Assembly (NCBI GenBank): GCA_964036045.1
Contig: OZ038379.1
Span: 108,330,025 to 108,394,024, forward strand
Length of the DNA stretch: 64,000 nt
Direction: 5' to 3'
From: Eutreptiella sp. 'Long Island Sound 2002'
Taxonomy: Eukaryota > Euglenozoa > Euglenophyceae > Eutreptiales > Eutreptiaceae
A model generated the notes under the pieces. It searched no databases. It worked only from the letters and a program-made list of their open reading frames with translations, and was not told the origin of the DNA. The position numbers and the translations under genes were made by a program. Shown here in pieces: positions 20,426 to 32,528 of this stretch. Positions within the stretch are counted from its first letter, which is position 1. Each line of letters opens with the position of its first letter.

Positions 20426-22770
20426 TAAAGAAGGTCCCTACCAGGACCGGACCCCGCTGTGCCCCTTCCGCCTGTAACCCCTGCTGATCTGCTCCTGATC
20501 AGCGATTGCATTTTTCAAAGTCCAGGGTCCAAAATCCAAAAATATAGAAAAAAAAATCCTCCTTCAACCCTGAACAGCAACCAGATCCCACAAATACAGC
20601 AATAATCCAATCCACACTGCGGGCTTCCGTTCAGCACACCGGTTGTCTCCCGGTGGCGGGCATGTACAAGAATTGCACCAAAGAGGAAAGCCCTGAAATT
20701 GGCATATGAACACAAATAAAGCAAAGTTGGGGAAAGAGGTAAACATACACATTCACAGCCATAAACCCCTCATTCCCTGGACTCATGACCTACCCTTGAC
20801 TCACCAACATATTGCCCTGAACCAGATCAAATGAGATGGCTGAAAGCCATGTGTCAAAAGTCACTACACAAACCCCAAAAATGTGTTCTCTCCCAAGCCT
20901 CTAAATCCTAGCCCAATTAGGGAGGTGGCGTGTCATGGCCTAGGGTGGCACTCAGGACCATACCCTACCCTGACATATACTTGGTTGGACTTGGAGTCGA
21001 ATGGGTTTAGAGATATGCCCCATGAGTTTGAACTCATAACATGCCAAAAACTGCCAATTCACACCATATTGGCCATATATCAAATATATGCTCAACATTG
21101 AAGTTACCACTTATTCGAAGGCTCGAAGCATGCATGGAATCGAAGTCTAGTATTCATGGAGGATGGAGACCAAAGGTCAATGCCCATGTACATCCCCATT
21201 TTACCCTCGGAACCCCTTCAGATATAGGCGCCACGCACTGCCCAAGTCAGCTCATGATCTTGAGACTAATTCTTGTAATCCTTCGTGCGCCAAGCCAAAT
21301 GGAGTACGCGATCCGGCATATGGTGGTGTTCAACTCCAAAGTATATGCCAACATATGAGCAACATACCATGATTCGACTCCCCATAGGCTTCTTGCTGTT
21401 TGCCGACCAGGTAAGTACACAAAACGCAACAATGAGCAAAAATTGAGGTCAAAACATGAAAAAATGTCCAAATACAAAGTTGTCATGATAGTATATCTCT
21501 ATGCTCACCCATGATATCCGCTCATGGTTCAATACACAAATGATTGGAACCATTTGCGAACAATTCCCCCACTTGGATCCCCAATCGGGCGCATGGAGAT
21601 ACCTTCGCCACTCATATCTACATGCCCCATGAAAATGGGAGTGCACTCATGGATTTCTTTGCCAAACATACCATGAGCAATACATACGCGGTAGACTTAG
21701 TCTAGCGCTTTGAATTCCACAATTGGGACATGGGCAAAGCCCTTGTCACGTGTGGCTCGCCATCTCTTCGGCCACACGAAGATATAGAACATGAGTGTGA
21801 GCATATCAAGACATATACCACCAATATCACACATAGTCCTTGAAAAAGGCTCCCACCACGGTATGCCATGCCCCTCCATGGTCATAACTTTGGGTTAAAT
21901 GGACGTGGGAACCTAAAGAAAAGATGCTATGCAACCGCAAGACTCATGTGCTACACTCGAAAGTCATAATATCAAGTCCGGACACATGGTCAACAAGTTA
22001 TAAACAAGTTTCTACCATGTTGACCATGATCCTATGATACAACGAGTGTGTGTGACAAATTAGGGTGTTGGACCCTACTAAAAATAAGTTGAGACTGAGG
22101 CGCTTGCAACGCAACCTTCATTATTCTCTTTCCTCACACTCGCGCGTAGATATGGCTCTTCAAGGTGGTCCCATGATTCACTTTTGTTTCCCTTATATCT
22201 CCAAGTCAAATGGGTGGCAAGTATGAGGGAAACCTGATTTGGGCATAGGGAAAGGAGTATGACCACCCGAAGAAGACCAAATCAAGTGCGGCGATGTCGA
22301 AGTCGAAAATCCGATTTCGACATCGCGAAAAATTCAGATTAAAATTTCGAGTGCATATTTAGAAAATTGCGGAAGCAACGAACCCTTTACTGATGAAATC
22401 TGACCCTTCATCGGGGTTTCCGCCAGAATATCTGGAAATAACAGTTAACCAATCGGTTACCGCAAAATCGCGAGCCAACTGACAGTCGCCGATACATTGA
22501 CCATCAGAACGGAAAACTCAAAAATTACGCAAACATTATGATAAAAAAACCCTGTTGACTCCTGATATTCCGATATATAAATCTCCGCTGGCGGTGCCTC
22601 GGTACTGAATATGGCCGCTCATAGCCGGAATGGCCAAACCTATCACACTATCACATCTGGTTAGGTCAGTTGGATGGGAGAGTACGATATCAGCCAATGC
22701 CGGCTTGCCGGCACATAGATACACGGCCCAAGTGACCCAAAGATGGCCACGGGGGTCCGAACCGGCTTCA
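20426..22770 (-). repeat. 3' LTR of element B
   Basis: 2345 bp matching 57,851-60,194 throughout. On the minus strand it begins TGAAGCCGG right after the polypurine tract and ends CTTCTTTA. It contains no protein-coding gene. The first 600 bases are clearly related to LTR A. Confidence 0.95.
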
Positions 22771-22781
22771 TCCCCCTTCTC
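22771..22781 (-). promoter_or_regulatory. Polypurine tract, element B
   Basis: On the minus strand GAGAAGGGGGA lies directly before the 3' LTR start TGAAGCCGG. Confidence 0.8.
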
Positions 22782-23162
22782 AGAGGGTTGTATCCGCTCG
22801 GAAACCATTGAAGAGAGGACGGGAGGACCCCAATGGGCTCCAACCCCCCCCCCATGTCCCAAGGACACATGGAGGCCCCACACACGACGTAGGCATCCCC
22901 CATGCCCCAAGGGAGGGATGAGGTCACTGATAATCGGTGCCCTACGCCATATCCGGTCTCCTCTTGATCTACAACATGGACCAAGGGGATCAAAGATAGA
23001 GAAATGTCGTCGGTCGACCTAAAAAAGTGTACCACAATGAAATATATATGTGGAGATCGAGTGAAGGGGGTATATGGCCAATCAAGGCCGAAGAATCCCC
23101 GGATGAACGCCCTCACCCGTCTTCCAAGCACAGAAACAAACAAAAATGCCAAGGGGAATCCA
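22782..23162 (-). other. 3' untranslated region of element B, no gene seen
   Basis: About 380 bp between the integrase stop and the polypurine tract; no ORF of note. Confidence 0.6.
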
Positions 23163-25060
23163 TTACGGTGCTACTGCAGCCACCAAATGGACCAACACGT
23201 CCTTGACATCCAAAGAAATATTCTTTCCCTTCAGGTAGTCCATCCAGACCGTGGTGTACCTCGGCACAAAACTGCTCGGAGGCTCCCACGAATCCCTGGA
23301 CGCGGCGAATCCCTTCCAACAGACTTTATAAAGCCTCCCCCAAGGCGTCCCCGGGTCCGGCTTGTCCGCCAGGATTCTCTCGGCGGTGGAGTCGTCGTCC
23401 TCACCCTCGTCGTCTGAGTCCACATCGCCGGCCGTGAACTCGAAGGTGACGGGCCGTCCGCTGGGGTCTGGTGCTCGAGGACGAAGCAGGGTGTGGTCGC
23501 AGTCCAGGATCTTGTTATCCCCCACACGAACTGCGTATACATCCTGCCCGACCTTCGGAACGATTACCCCCGGCACATACCAGGACGCCTGCCGATGCCT
23601 TGACAGGACATCCTTGTGGTGCCGCTCCACCCACACGGTGTCTTGGAGAGCATACTTCTGGACCTTTCCCTGCTTGAAGTACTTGGCCCTCTTCTCATGC
23701 TCGTCCTGAAGTGCCTTGCACACCTTGGCCGCCGTATCGTCCGCCTCAGCCATCATAGCATTCGCATCCCGGGTCACTTTGCCATGGTTCAACCACGGGA
23801 GAGCGCGTGACACTCGATCCCGCAGGAACTGGATACAATGGGGCGACAGTTCAGTGGGTCCCGGAAGGTCGTGATACGCTTGGAGTACTCTCCACAGCGA
23901 ATTGTACCGATTCCGGCCCAGTTCGTCGATGTGCAGCTGGCAGAACGTTTCGAACATCTGCCGCCCGGCCACCTCAGCCCGGCCATTCGACCCGCTGTGG
24001 TACGCCACGGTCTTGGCGTGCCGAATGCCCATGTGCTTGCACATCGTCCTGAACCACGTCCCCACGAATTGACTGCCCCGATCGCTGCAGATGACAGCTG
24101 GGACATCAAAAATCGTCAGCCAATGCCTAATCATGGCATTAGCGACGGTCTTGGCCTGCAGCCCCACTCCATGCTTGTCCTTCTTGTCCTTCTTCTTGGA
24201 CTTCTTGCCAGGGACCGCCACGATATACCCACTGTGCCTATCCACCGCCAGGATGACACAGTCGTAGGTCTCTCCTTCCACGGTGACCTCAGGCATGGCG
24301 AATACATCCATGGCCACGGACCGCATAGGGGCCTCCGGTATAGCCGTATACACTGGGTTGCCCGCTGTGGAGTGGTTGGGACTCTTCGTGGCACGACACA
24401 CGGCACAGTCGCTGCAGTACCTATCCAGGATGGCATAGTACCCCGGAGGGAACTTGAAACGCCACTCCAGGTCCTGCTGCATCTTTTCTCGGCCAGGGTG
24501 CATGAGCTGGGCGTTGTGCCAATGGTCAATGAGCTCCTCCACTCGGTTCTCGGGCACCAGCAGCTTGTCCTTGAGGAACAACTTGTTCCCATCCTCGGTT
24601 AAGCCCTCGGGCCATTCATCGTCCGACGGGGCGCGCACGGTATTCCAGTACTTGCTCCAGTGGTCGGATGCCGCATAGTCATCCGACCAGTCCTCTGTGA
24701 GCACCGACCTGACTAGCTCTACAGGGGCCACCATCGATTGCTCGAGGGTTTCCTCTCGAATAGCCTGGACTCGGGCGCCCCGGAACTTGGCCAGGTCTGT
24801 ACCGTTTGCCATCACCACAAAACACTTGACCCCCTCTTGCTCCATGGCCTTCTCCATCTCGATGATGCGCTTGGCCTCCTCGGTCTCCTCGGCGTCGCCG
24901 TGGCTGGATATGTCCATCCACGCCTTGCCCGCGGGGTAGGCCCAGCGACTGAGGCAATCTGCCACAGTGTTGTCCTTCCCCGGGACGTACACGACGCTGA
25001 GGTCGAACTTGGCGAACGTCTCGTGCCAACCAGGATCTCTCAGCCGCTGGTCCTGAGGGG
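23163..25060 (-). pseudogene. Integrase with chromodomain, element B
   Basis: An open frame from the end of RNase H (PGKDNTVADCLSRW near 24,990) to the stop at 23,163. The HHCC zinc region is intact (HNAQLMHPG, then YCSDCAVC). The DDE core shows Asp in VAMDVFAMPE, Asp in CSDRGSQF and Glu in RAEVAGRQ. A Lys-rich insert (GKKSKKKDKKDKHG) lies between the first two. The C-terminal chromodomain has STAERILADKP, YKVCWKGF and SWEPPSSF. It integrates cDNA, probably guided to chromatin by the chromodomain. It is separated from RT-RNase H by a frameshift near 25,040-25,065; the integrase part itself has no stop. Confidence 0.9.
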
Positions 25061-27495
25061 GTGTCGACATGCTCCTTGTGCCAGCTCTGTAGGGACTGGT
25101 GGTCCGTGCAAACCACCAGGGGCTGCAGTCCGATGTGGCCAGACCACTTCCTGAGCGCACATACAATGGCGTATGTCTCCTTCTCCCTCGCGGTCCATGT
25201 TCGGCGTTGGCCCTCGGCCAGGATCCTGCTCCAAAACGCCACGGGAACATGAGTCCCGTCGTCCCGGACTTGCTCGAGGACTGCCCCCACGGCATAGTCC
25301 GAGGCGTCTGTCCGTAGCACGAATCCCTTGTCCGGGTTCACCAGGAACAGTCCCAACTGCCCCAGGAGTCGCTCCCTCAGGCGGTTGAACGCATCCTCCG
25401 CCTCAGGGGTCCAAGCAAGCTTCTTCTTGCTCCCCTTCCGGCCATCGAACTTGCCCACCTGCAGCATCTTGTGCAGCGGCCCCGAGAGTTCTGCATACAT
25501 CCGGACATAGCCCGAATAGTAATTGCAGAACCCCATGAAGGACCGGAGTTCGCTGATGGTCTGGGGCTTCTCCCAGTGGTGCAGGGACGCCAGCTTCCCA
25601 GGCATGGGACGGCGTTGCCCGTGACCGACCACGTGACCCGCGAACTCCACTTCCTTCACGAAGAGTGAGGCTCTGGTGGGCTTGCACACCATGTTGTGCT
25701 TGTCCAACTCGCTGAGCACTCGGCGCAGATCCTTCTCATGCGCTTCGATGAGCTCGTCCTCGGTCATGTCTTCCGTGCCGGATCCGATGATGATGTCATC
25801 CACAAAGGGGTCGGCACAGTCCCGGACAGGACCTAGTAGGTCCTCCATCATGCGCTGGAAAGCGGCGTTGCCATTCTTGGCGCCCATAAGCACCACTTCC
25901 CACTGCATGGGCCCCAGCGGCGTCGACATCGCTGTAAAGGGCCTAGAGTCCGGGTGTAGCGGCATCTGGTGATAACCGTGTTTCAGGTCTAACACCGTGA
26001 AGATCCGCTTTTTCTGTTGTTTTTGGAGGATGGTGTCGATCAGCGGAAGCGAGTACGAGTCGTGCTCGGTTTGTTCGTTCAAACCCCTGTAATCCACCAC
26101 CAACCTCCACTCGCCCTTCTCCTTCTTGGGCACGACAAAGGCTGGGCTGGCCCACTCACTGTCGGAGGGTTCGATCCAGCCCCGCTCAATAAACTCGGCC
26201 AACAACTTCTTCATGGCCTCGGCCCGATCGCCCTGAAGTTGGTACTCCCGATGACGATAGACCTTCGGGTTCGGCTTCAGCTTGATCTTCGCTGTACCAA
26301 ACCTCCTACGATCTGGAGGGTTCTTGTTGGCGACGCCACTGAATAGCCGCGGATAGGCATTGATCAGCCTCTCCTTCAGCTCGTCGACCTTCGGGTTCTC
26401 CTGGGCCTCTTCAGCCGCTTGCTTCGGTATAGATACAACCGACCGCACTGCGGTATAGGCCTCTTCCGGGTCCGAGTCAGACTTCTCCTCGTCCGATATG
26501 CCGTCTTCATCGTCGTGGGGAGCTCTTCCCACAGATAATCTTCGGAAATTTGCGGCATCGGGCTGGTTCTTGTCGTTATCGGCACCCATTCTTGGAAAAT
26601 CCCATGTCGGTGGGTCCGACCCAACCGGACCATCGTATTGGTCCGCGATGTGATCCATGACCCTCGCCACGAACTCGTCCTTCTCGTACTTGCCGGTGAC
26701 CAACATCTTGTCATCCCACCAATGCGGAGATGTGACCATGGCCCGCCTCTTCTTGGCTGCCACACGGTCGTGTCTCCCCATCCGCATGTAGTTGACAACG
26801 TCGTCGATCTCGGTGTGGGACAGGACGTCGATGCCATCAATTGGCTCATCCGTCCCCTCCTTGGGCTCGAACATGACCTTCATGGGCACCGCCTCGACCC
26901 TACGGATGAATGCTTCATCACCCGTGGGCCGGGCTTGCGCCCCATCCACCAGAAAAGCCTTGGTACCCCACGCTTGACCCGGGGAGGGCATTGATACACC
27001 CTTGGTGTCGATGAACAACTCCTCCTCTGGCCCGAATGACATCTCGTTCAGGGTGATGGAGTCGAGCGTCGACTTGAGACCCTCCAGCGGACATGGGGTG
27101 GATCCTATGCCGGTTATGACCAGGATCCCCTTCGCCCTATCCGCGACGATCTTCTCCACCGTACGTCTGGTATTGTCCAGGGAGCCATGCCAATACATGG
27201 GCCCCCACTCCTTCAAACCCAAATGCCTGTGCCAGGCTGAGTCTCCTCGATGCCAATGCCTCCTACACTTCCGCAAAAGTGGGGCATCCCGGGAAGCGAA
27301 GACGTCCGTCTCGGGCGCTTCGGCTCCCAGCGTCTGGAACATCCTGTCGTACACCTGCAGCGCCATTCCATACTCCGTGAGCTGAACTCCGCGGTCTCCT
27401 GTGGACTTGGCACCCACAGCCTGCACCGCTCGGACGATCCGATCCTCTTCCTCAGCATTCCATTGGGATGATCCGCATGCATAGTCCGTGGACAG
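25040..27495 (-). pseudogene. pol: Reverse transcriptase-RNase H, element B
   Basis: An open frame (27,495 down to the frameshift) with a long N-terminal spacer as in element A. RT follows: VVDYRGLNEQTEHD, LDLKHGYHQMPL and catalytic FVDDIIIGSG (near 25,790). The RNase H begins LRTDASDYAVG and contains FWSRILAEGQ and EKETYAIV. Near 25,040-25,065, in the Ser-Gly-Pro-Ala region, the reading passes into another frame where WHETFAKFDL continues, so a small indel separates it from the integrase. Confidence 0.9.
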
Positions 27496-28230
27496 TCATG
27501 TAAGGCATTCATCATCCTCCCGGACCAGCGTTGCACGATGGGGAAGGGCTCCTATGGCGTTTGCCACCATGAAGTCATACCCCATGATCATATCCCAATC
27601 AGTAATGTCGGCCACATAGAAGTTCCCAGATAGAGTGCTTCTCTTCGCCAGATCAGGGCGGTTCAAGCGCTCATGTTCCCAGAATTCCATACTGATAGTG
27701 GCCTCGTGGGTACCACCACCCATGATCTCTCGATTGGCCACCTTCAGGCGCACCGGTCTACGGCTGGGCTGCAGGGATTCCTCCTTGAACAACCCTCTCT
27801 GGACCAGGCTCACCTGGGCACCCGTATCCACCAAATCATCCACCACCAACTCCTCTTGTCCGCACCGTACACACACCTTCAAGTGCAACTGCCGCTCGTC
27901 ACCATGCGGTGTATGGACGACTCTCACGGCATGCAACTCTAGCACGTCCGGGTGCATCAGGACTTCGAGGGTATGATCACGGATGGTGTAGATCTTGGGT
28001 TGGTCTTGCCCGTCCACGGGGCTCTCCGTGGTCGCTCCTTCCTTCTTACCACGTCCCTTGCCCACATAAACTTCCCTTGGCAGGGCGCTCCAGGGGTTGG
28101 GAGTGGCGAAACTCAGTGGTTTTGGCTCATCTGGAGCCTTCTTCGGCACCCGATGTGCCTTTGCTTTCTCTGGGATTCCACTGATTTTCGGAGGAGAGAC
28201 CTCCGAGGTCCCACTCCCGTGGGGGCTCCT
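27496..28230 (-). pseudogene. pro: Protease region of element B pol
   Basis: Follows gag in the same frame after one TAG. The aspartic protease motif is LVDTGAQVSLV (near 27,810). The frame stops at TGA 27,496-27,498 and resumes without shift into the RT region, whereas element A reads through the same point. The TGA is therefore probably a mutation. Confidence 0.85.
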
Positions 28231-28233
28231 CTA
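28231..28233 (-). promoter_or_regulatory. Probable gag-pol UAG readthrough site (element B)
   Basis: TAG AGG AGC CCC joins gag and pol in one frame, matching element A (TAG CGG AGC CCC). A hairpin with stem CCCAC/GTGGG can form within 20 bases downstream. Confidence 0.5.
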
Positions 28234-29290
28234 GACTTGACTTCCCGCAGCCCCTTCCGGCTGCAATCCGCCAGGACTTTGTCCACCACGTTGCTGGGCT
28301 TTGAGTTCCTCCAGCGTCCTCAACATATCTTCAGCAACCTCCTCGATCGACCTCACTCGTCGGTCTTGGCCACGTCCACCACCATAGCCTCTTCCTCCGC
28401 CTTTCCCTTGGCCTTTGCCTTGGCCTTTTCCCCCGTCTCCGCCCTTCGCCTTCCAATCGTCAATCCGCTGCTCCTTGGGCTTCTTCTCGGGGTGGGCGGC
28501 GAAGTAGGCCTTCTTGTCCGCCTCATACACCTTGCACTGACAGTGGTCGTGTGCATGGTTGTTTCCCTTGCCATAACAGACCCAGCACCCGTCGTGCTGA
28601 GACCTGTACTCACGGAACAAGAGTGGTGGGTTCCCGATCCTCCTTGGCTCATTGCCCTTCTTGGGTCCCACCTGGCTCCATCTGGACCGATCCTGCCCAT
28701 GGTCCCTCACGTTGTGCGCCACAAACGCGAAGAAATGGGCCTCCTCGTGATCCTCCTGGGACCAGGTCCAGTGGTTTTGGCCACTTCCACTACCATTCTC
28801 CGCGGAGTTGGCCGTGTCATCCTGGATCTCCCGATGATGGCGGTCTTCTCGGTGGCCTCGTTGTCCATGACCATGTCGATCCTGCACGTGGGCCTCGTTC
28901 TTCGCATTGAGCTCCAACTCCACTGTGATGTACTTCACGATCTCGTCCAGGCTCATGTGGGCGAAGATGACCTGCATCCTCAGCGGCTCCCCGCGCCTCC
29001 ACTCCACGTTGTTGAGGCGCAGCAACCTTTGCCCCATGGTGTCTCCAAATACCTCCACGTACACGGCGTTCTTCAGTCCCAAAATCCGGTTGGGCTCGCC
29101 CAGGTTCCTCCTGAGAAATTCCATGATACCCGCATGGGTATCCTCTGCCGCCATGATCCTCACCGCCACGCGCTTCTTCGCTCTCTTCTTTTCCTCATCC
29201 TCCACTCTCCTCTTCCAGTGGCCCGGGAGGACGTCCTTCAGCAAGTGGCGGATCTCGCTGGACTCGTTCCAGTCCTCAACCAGCGCACGG
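28234..29290 (-). pseudogene. gag: gag of element B, C-terminal part
   Basis: Starts at EDWNESSEIRHLL after the AT-rich insertion and runs to the TAG. It aligns with the capsid-like half of gag A (KRVEDEEKKRAK against KRVTKEESKRAK). It has a zinc knuckle C-x2-C-x6-H-x4-C (CWVCYGKGNNHAHDHC) and a Gly/Lys/Gln-rich tail. The upstream parts of the gene lie at 30,405-30,616 and 56,125-57,681. Confidence 0.85.
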
Positions 29291-30404
29291 ACTACGCACG
29301 CACGGACTACGAAAGCACAATCTACAGCATCTGTATGCACCAAAATTTGCTATTTTTCATGGAAAAACTGCCAAAAATGGCCGTTTCTTGGTCAAAAATT
29401 GAGTATTTTGGCCTCAGACAGGCAGTTGCAGAGCCCCCCCCCCCATTTTGAGGGTGCTGGATGCAAAAAAGCATGCTGTGTGGACACACTGATTTCCCAA
29501 ACACAATTTACAGCATTCCTATGCCCCAAAATCTGCCATTTTTCAACAAAATCGGCGAAAAATAGCCATTTTTTTTATCAAAAATTGTTCGTTTTTTTTA
29601 GCCTGAAAGAAGCAGTTGAACCACCCCCCTTCCCGATTGGAGGGTGCTCGTTGCAAAAAAGCAAAATACGCCAAAGAACTACATAAAATATGATAGTATG
29701 TGCATAAGAATGGGATGAGCGATGAACATTTGAGGTGTTTTTGGCCCTATTTTGCACCGTTTGTGGTCCATTTCCATATGGTTCATAGGTAGGCTTTTGC
29801 GTGCCTATCACCGTACACACACATGTTTGAGGCTTAGGTTGATATTTTTGGGGAACATTGGGGTAGGAGGAACCCCCCCCCCCTGCTATTTGGGGGGTGT
29901 ATAATTAAAACAAAAGGTTACTTTTGGTCTTTTTGGGTACAAAACCTATTTTAATGGTTTTTTCGTGCCTATACTATACTATACAGGTACACTGGTGTGC
30001 AGCACTGTTCTGCTGCACCACCCCAGAGCGGACAAAAATACTCTAAAATAGGCCGAATTCCAGGGTTTTTGATGGTTTGGGAGAAAGCTCGGGTGGGAGG
30101 AACCCCCCCATCCCTATTTTGGGGGCAGAGAATCCAAAGAAAATTGGAATTTCTGTCGAAAATCCTCTATAGGCAGGTACACTGGTGTGCAGCACTGTTC
30201 TGCAGGACCAGCCCAGAGGAGGCAAAAATACCCCAAAATAGGCCAAATTTCAGAGTTTTTGATATTTTTGGACAAATTTTGGGCAGGAAGCCCCCCCCCC
30301 TATTTTGGGGCCGTAGAAACCAAAAGAAAAGGTCATTTTCCGCGAAAAAACCCCTTTTTGTCGACATTTTGAATTTTGGGAAAAAACAGCTGCTAAAATC
30401 ATAG
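29291..30404. mobile_element. 1.1-kb AT-rich repeat insertion in gag B
   Basis: Interrupts gag B between the KYRRSLKLT and VEDWN blocks. It consists of about five diverged units of roughly 185-250 bp, each with a C-run of 6-12 followed by a short A/T stretch and a G-run (near 29,431, 29,620, 29,874, 30,104 and 30,288). Two units share CAGGTACACTGGTGTGCAGC (29,983 and 30,174) and two share an ACAATYTACAGCAT block (29,323 and 29,507). No ORF is evident. Edges are placed to within about 15 bases. Confidence 0.65.
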
Positions 30405-30616
30405 GTGAGCTTGAGGCTCCGTCGGTACTTCCGCAGGTACCGGTTCCACTCCCGGACCAGCAACTCACCGCGGTCCAGCTGCAGCGGGATGGACCACAAG
30501 TCCTCCAGCTTCTGGTTCGGAGTGTCCACCCGCTCCTCATCCTCCAACCACTGAAGGCAGGCCTGCTCCGTACGGATCAGTCCTTCCCGGATCTGATCCC
30601 GCAGCTCCTCCTTCAG
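30405..30616 (-). pseudogene. gag: gag of element B, middle part
   Basis: About 70 codons including WLEDEERVD and REWNRYLRKY, matching gag A at WLNEQERVD and RDWRDFRGKY. It lies between the AT-rich insertion and the 25.5-kb LINE insertion. From the RL pair to WLE the joined gene has the same spacing (25 codons) as gag A. Confidence 0.85.
30605..30616. repeat. Target-site duplication of the LINE insertion, left copy
   Basis: CTCCTCCTTCAG, repeated at 56,125-56,136; lies within gag B codons for Leu-Lys-Glu-Glu on the minus strand. Confidence 0.7.
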
Positions 30617-30839
30617 CTCCTCTGTGAGATCGTCGCGCGATCGCAGCAGAAGAATAATACAAAACTAAGAAAACGACGCACCGCCAGAAAAAATAAAGCG
30701 AAACATCGTCTTTTCCGACCTCAGAAACCCCCCAAAAAACTTTACGCCGCTGTTTGGCGAGGTCGCAAAATTTAGGACACTCACGAAACAAAGACGAACA
30801 ATAGAGTCGCGACGGCGAAGAAGCTGAGCGTTGCTTGCC

Positions 30840-31022
30840 CCAAAACACCTAGCAAAGTGCGTGTCCTAGGCGCTAGGGACTTGTGCGCGCTCCACCAACA
30901 AAGAAGAAGAAAAGAGGCGAACACCAAAAACAAGCGAGCCACGACGACGAAGACAAGAACAATGCGAGCTCCAAACCACCTAGCAACGTGCGTGCCATAG
31001 GAGCTAGGCGGCTTGTGCGCGT
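30840..31022. repeat. Two-copy repeat near the LINE 5' end
   Basis: The block CACCTAGCAAMGTGCGTG, followed by CTAGG and CTTGTGCGCG, occurs at about 30,845 and 30,976, period about 131 bp. It is followed by a run of about 19 A at 31,026. Repeated monomers at the 5' end are common LINE promoters; that role is inferred. Confidence 0.7.
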
Positions 31023-31119
31023 CGAAAAAAAAAAAAAAAAAAAGAGAGAAGGAAACGCAACAAAAGGAGAAACACCAAACCACAAACAAAAAAGACACGA
31101 CCACGGACCACGGGAAAAC

Positions 31120-31960
31120 AAGGTATGACAACCAAGTATGTTACGGCCCCATGCGTCCTACATATCATATCCACCGCTACACATGCGTAGATGAGAAAAC
31201 CAAGTATGTTGCGAAGGAGGGCGCCCAAGGGACAACGCCGCACGCAAACAAGAACGACGAACCGCCACGCACGTCAAAAGGCATGCCTGCAAACACAAAC
31301 CACAACCATATATCCCCCATGTTTATTCCTCCATAGGCTCCGACCACCGCGAGATACACGACGAAAGAAAAACAAAATCCACAAAAGCGCAAAAGGTATG
31401 GGGCGGCCACGGACAAAGGGGAAACAATGAAAAGGCAAACAAGCGAAGCCCACCAACCACGGGGAAACAACGGTATGGCAAGCAAGTATGTTAACAATGC
31501 GAGGGAGGGCGCCAAAGGGACGGACCACGCACACACGCACACACATAAACAAGACCGCAACGTGCGAGAAGACGGAGACAAGAGCAAAGAGAATCAAAGT
31601 ATGAAACCCCACACCGCCCCGCCCGCAAACACGCACACGCTCTCACTATAGGGGATGGCCACGTACCACGGGGAAACAATGGTATGGAGGTATGACGAAC
31701 AAGTATGTTAAAAATGCGAGGGAAGGCGCCAAAGGGAAGGACCGCACACGAAAACACAAACGTACACAAAGCGGCAAGATGCAAGGAGACGGAGACAAGA
31801 CAAAGGAAAAACATGGTATGCAACCCCACCCCCGCCCCACCCACAAACAAGTACACGCTTTCTCTATAGGGGACGGCAACAAGAAGCGGCACAAGGGATG
31901 ACAAGTATGTTACAAAAAAGAACACGAAAGCGCCTTCCACGCCCTCTCTATAGGGGAAAC
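31120..31960. repeat. Tandem monomers with splice-site-like motifs
   Basis: The block CAAGTATGTT recurs near 31,130, 31,203, 31,481, 31,697 and 31,903. It is often followed by GCGAGGGARGGCGCC AAAGGGA. Many copies of a GTATG motif (resembling 5' splice sites) alternate with pyrimidine-rich CTCTMTATAGGGGA (resembling 3' splice sites; near 31,640, 31,858, 31,944). The clearest period is about 210-220 bp. No long coding frame is evident. Confidence 0.6.
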
Positions 31961-32528
31961 GGAAGGCGGAGAGGTGTGTTATCGAAGACGCAACGAAAAA
32001 AAAAAAGAGAGGAGACACAAAACACAACACGCAAAAAAAAAAGGACCTGCGCACGCTCTTTCTCTACAGGGGAAGAAAACACGGTGGGACAAAAGGAAAG
32101 GTACGTGCTACGCATCACGCATGCCACGCATTTCTGCTACGCATCTACAGGACCTCTTCTTCTGCTTTTTGAACCATGCCGACGACCGACGACGAGAACC
32201 AGCCAAGGTATGACACACCCCACCCCACCAACCACACACCGCAAGCACACACACGCACACGCACGGCAGCCACACCGCGCACGACCCCCCCCCCCCACGC
32301 CACCCACACCAACACAAAGGGCCACACAGCGCACACACACACACCAGGACCAAGGAGAAGGGCACCCGGAAGACACACCCACCGCACCACCACACCACAC
32401 CACCAAAAACACAGACACCACAAACACGCAACACACAACACAGCACGGCCACCGCGCACACCCACACACACCACAAACACACACAACAAAGGACACCCCC
32501 GCCCGCGAAACACACCACCACAACTGGC

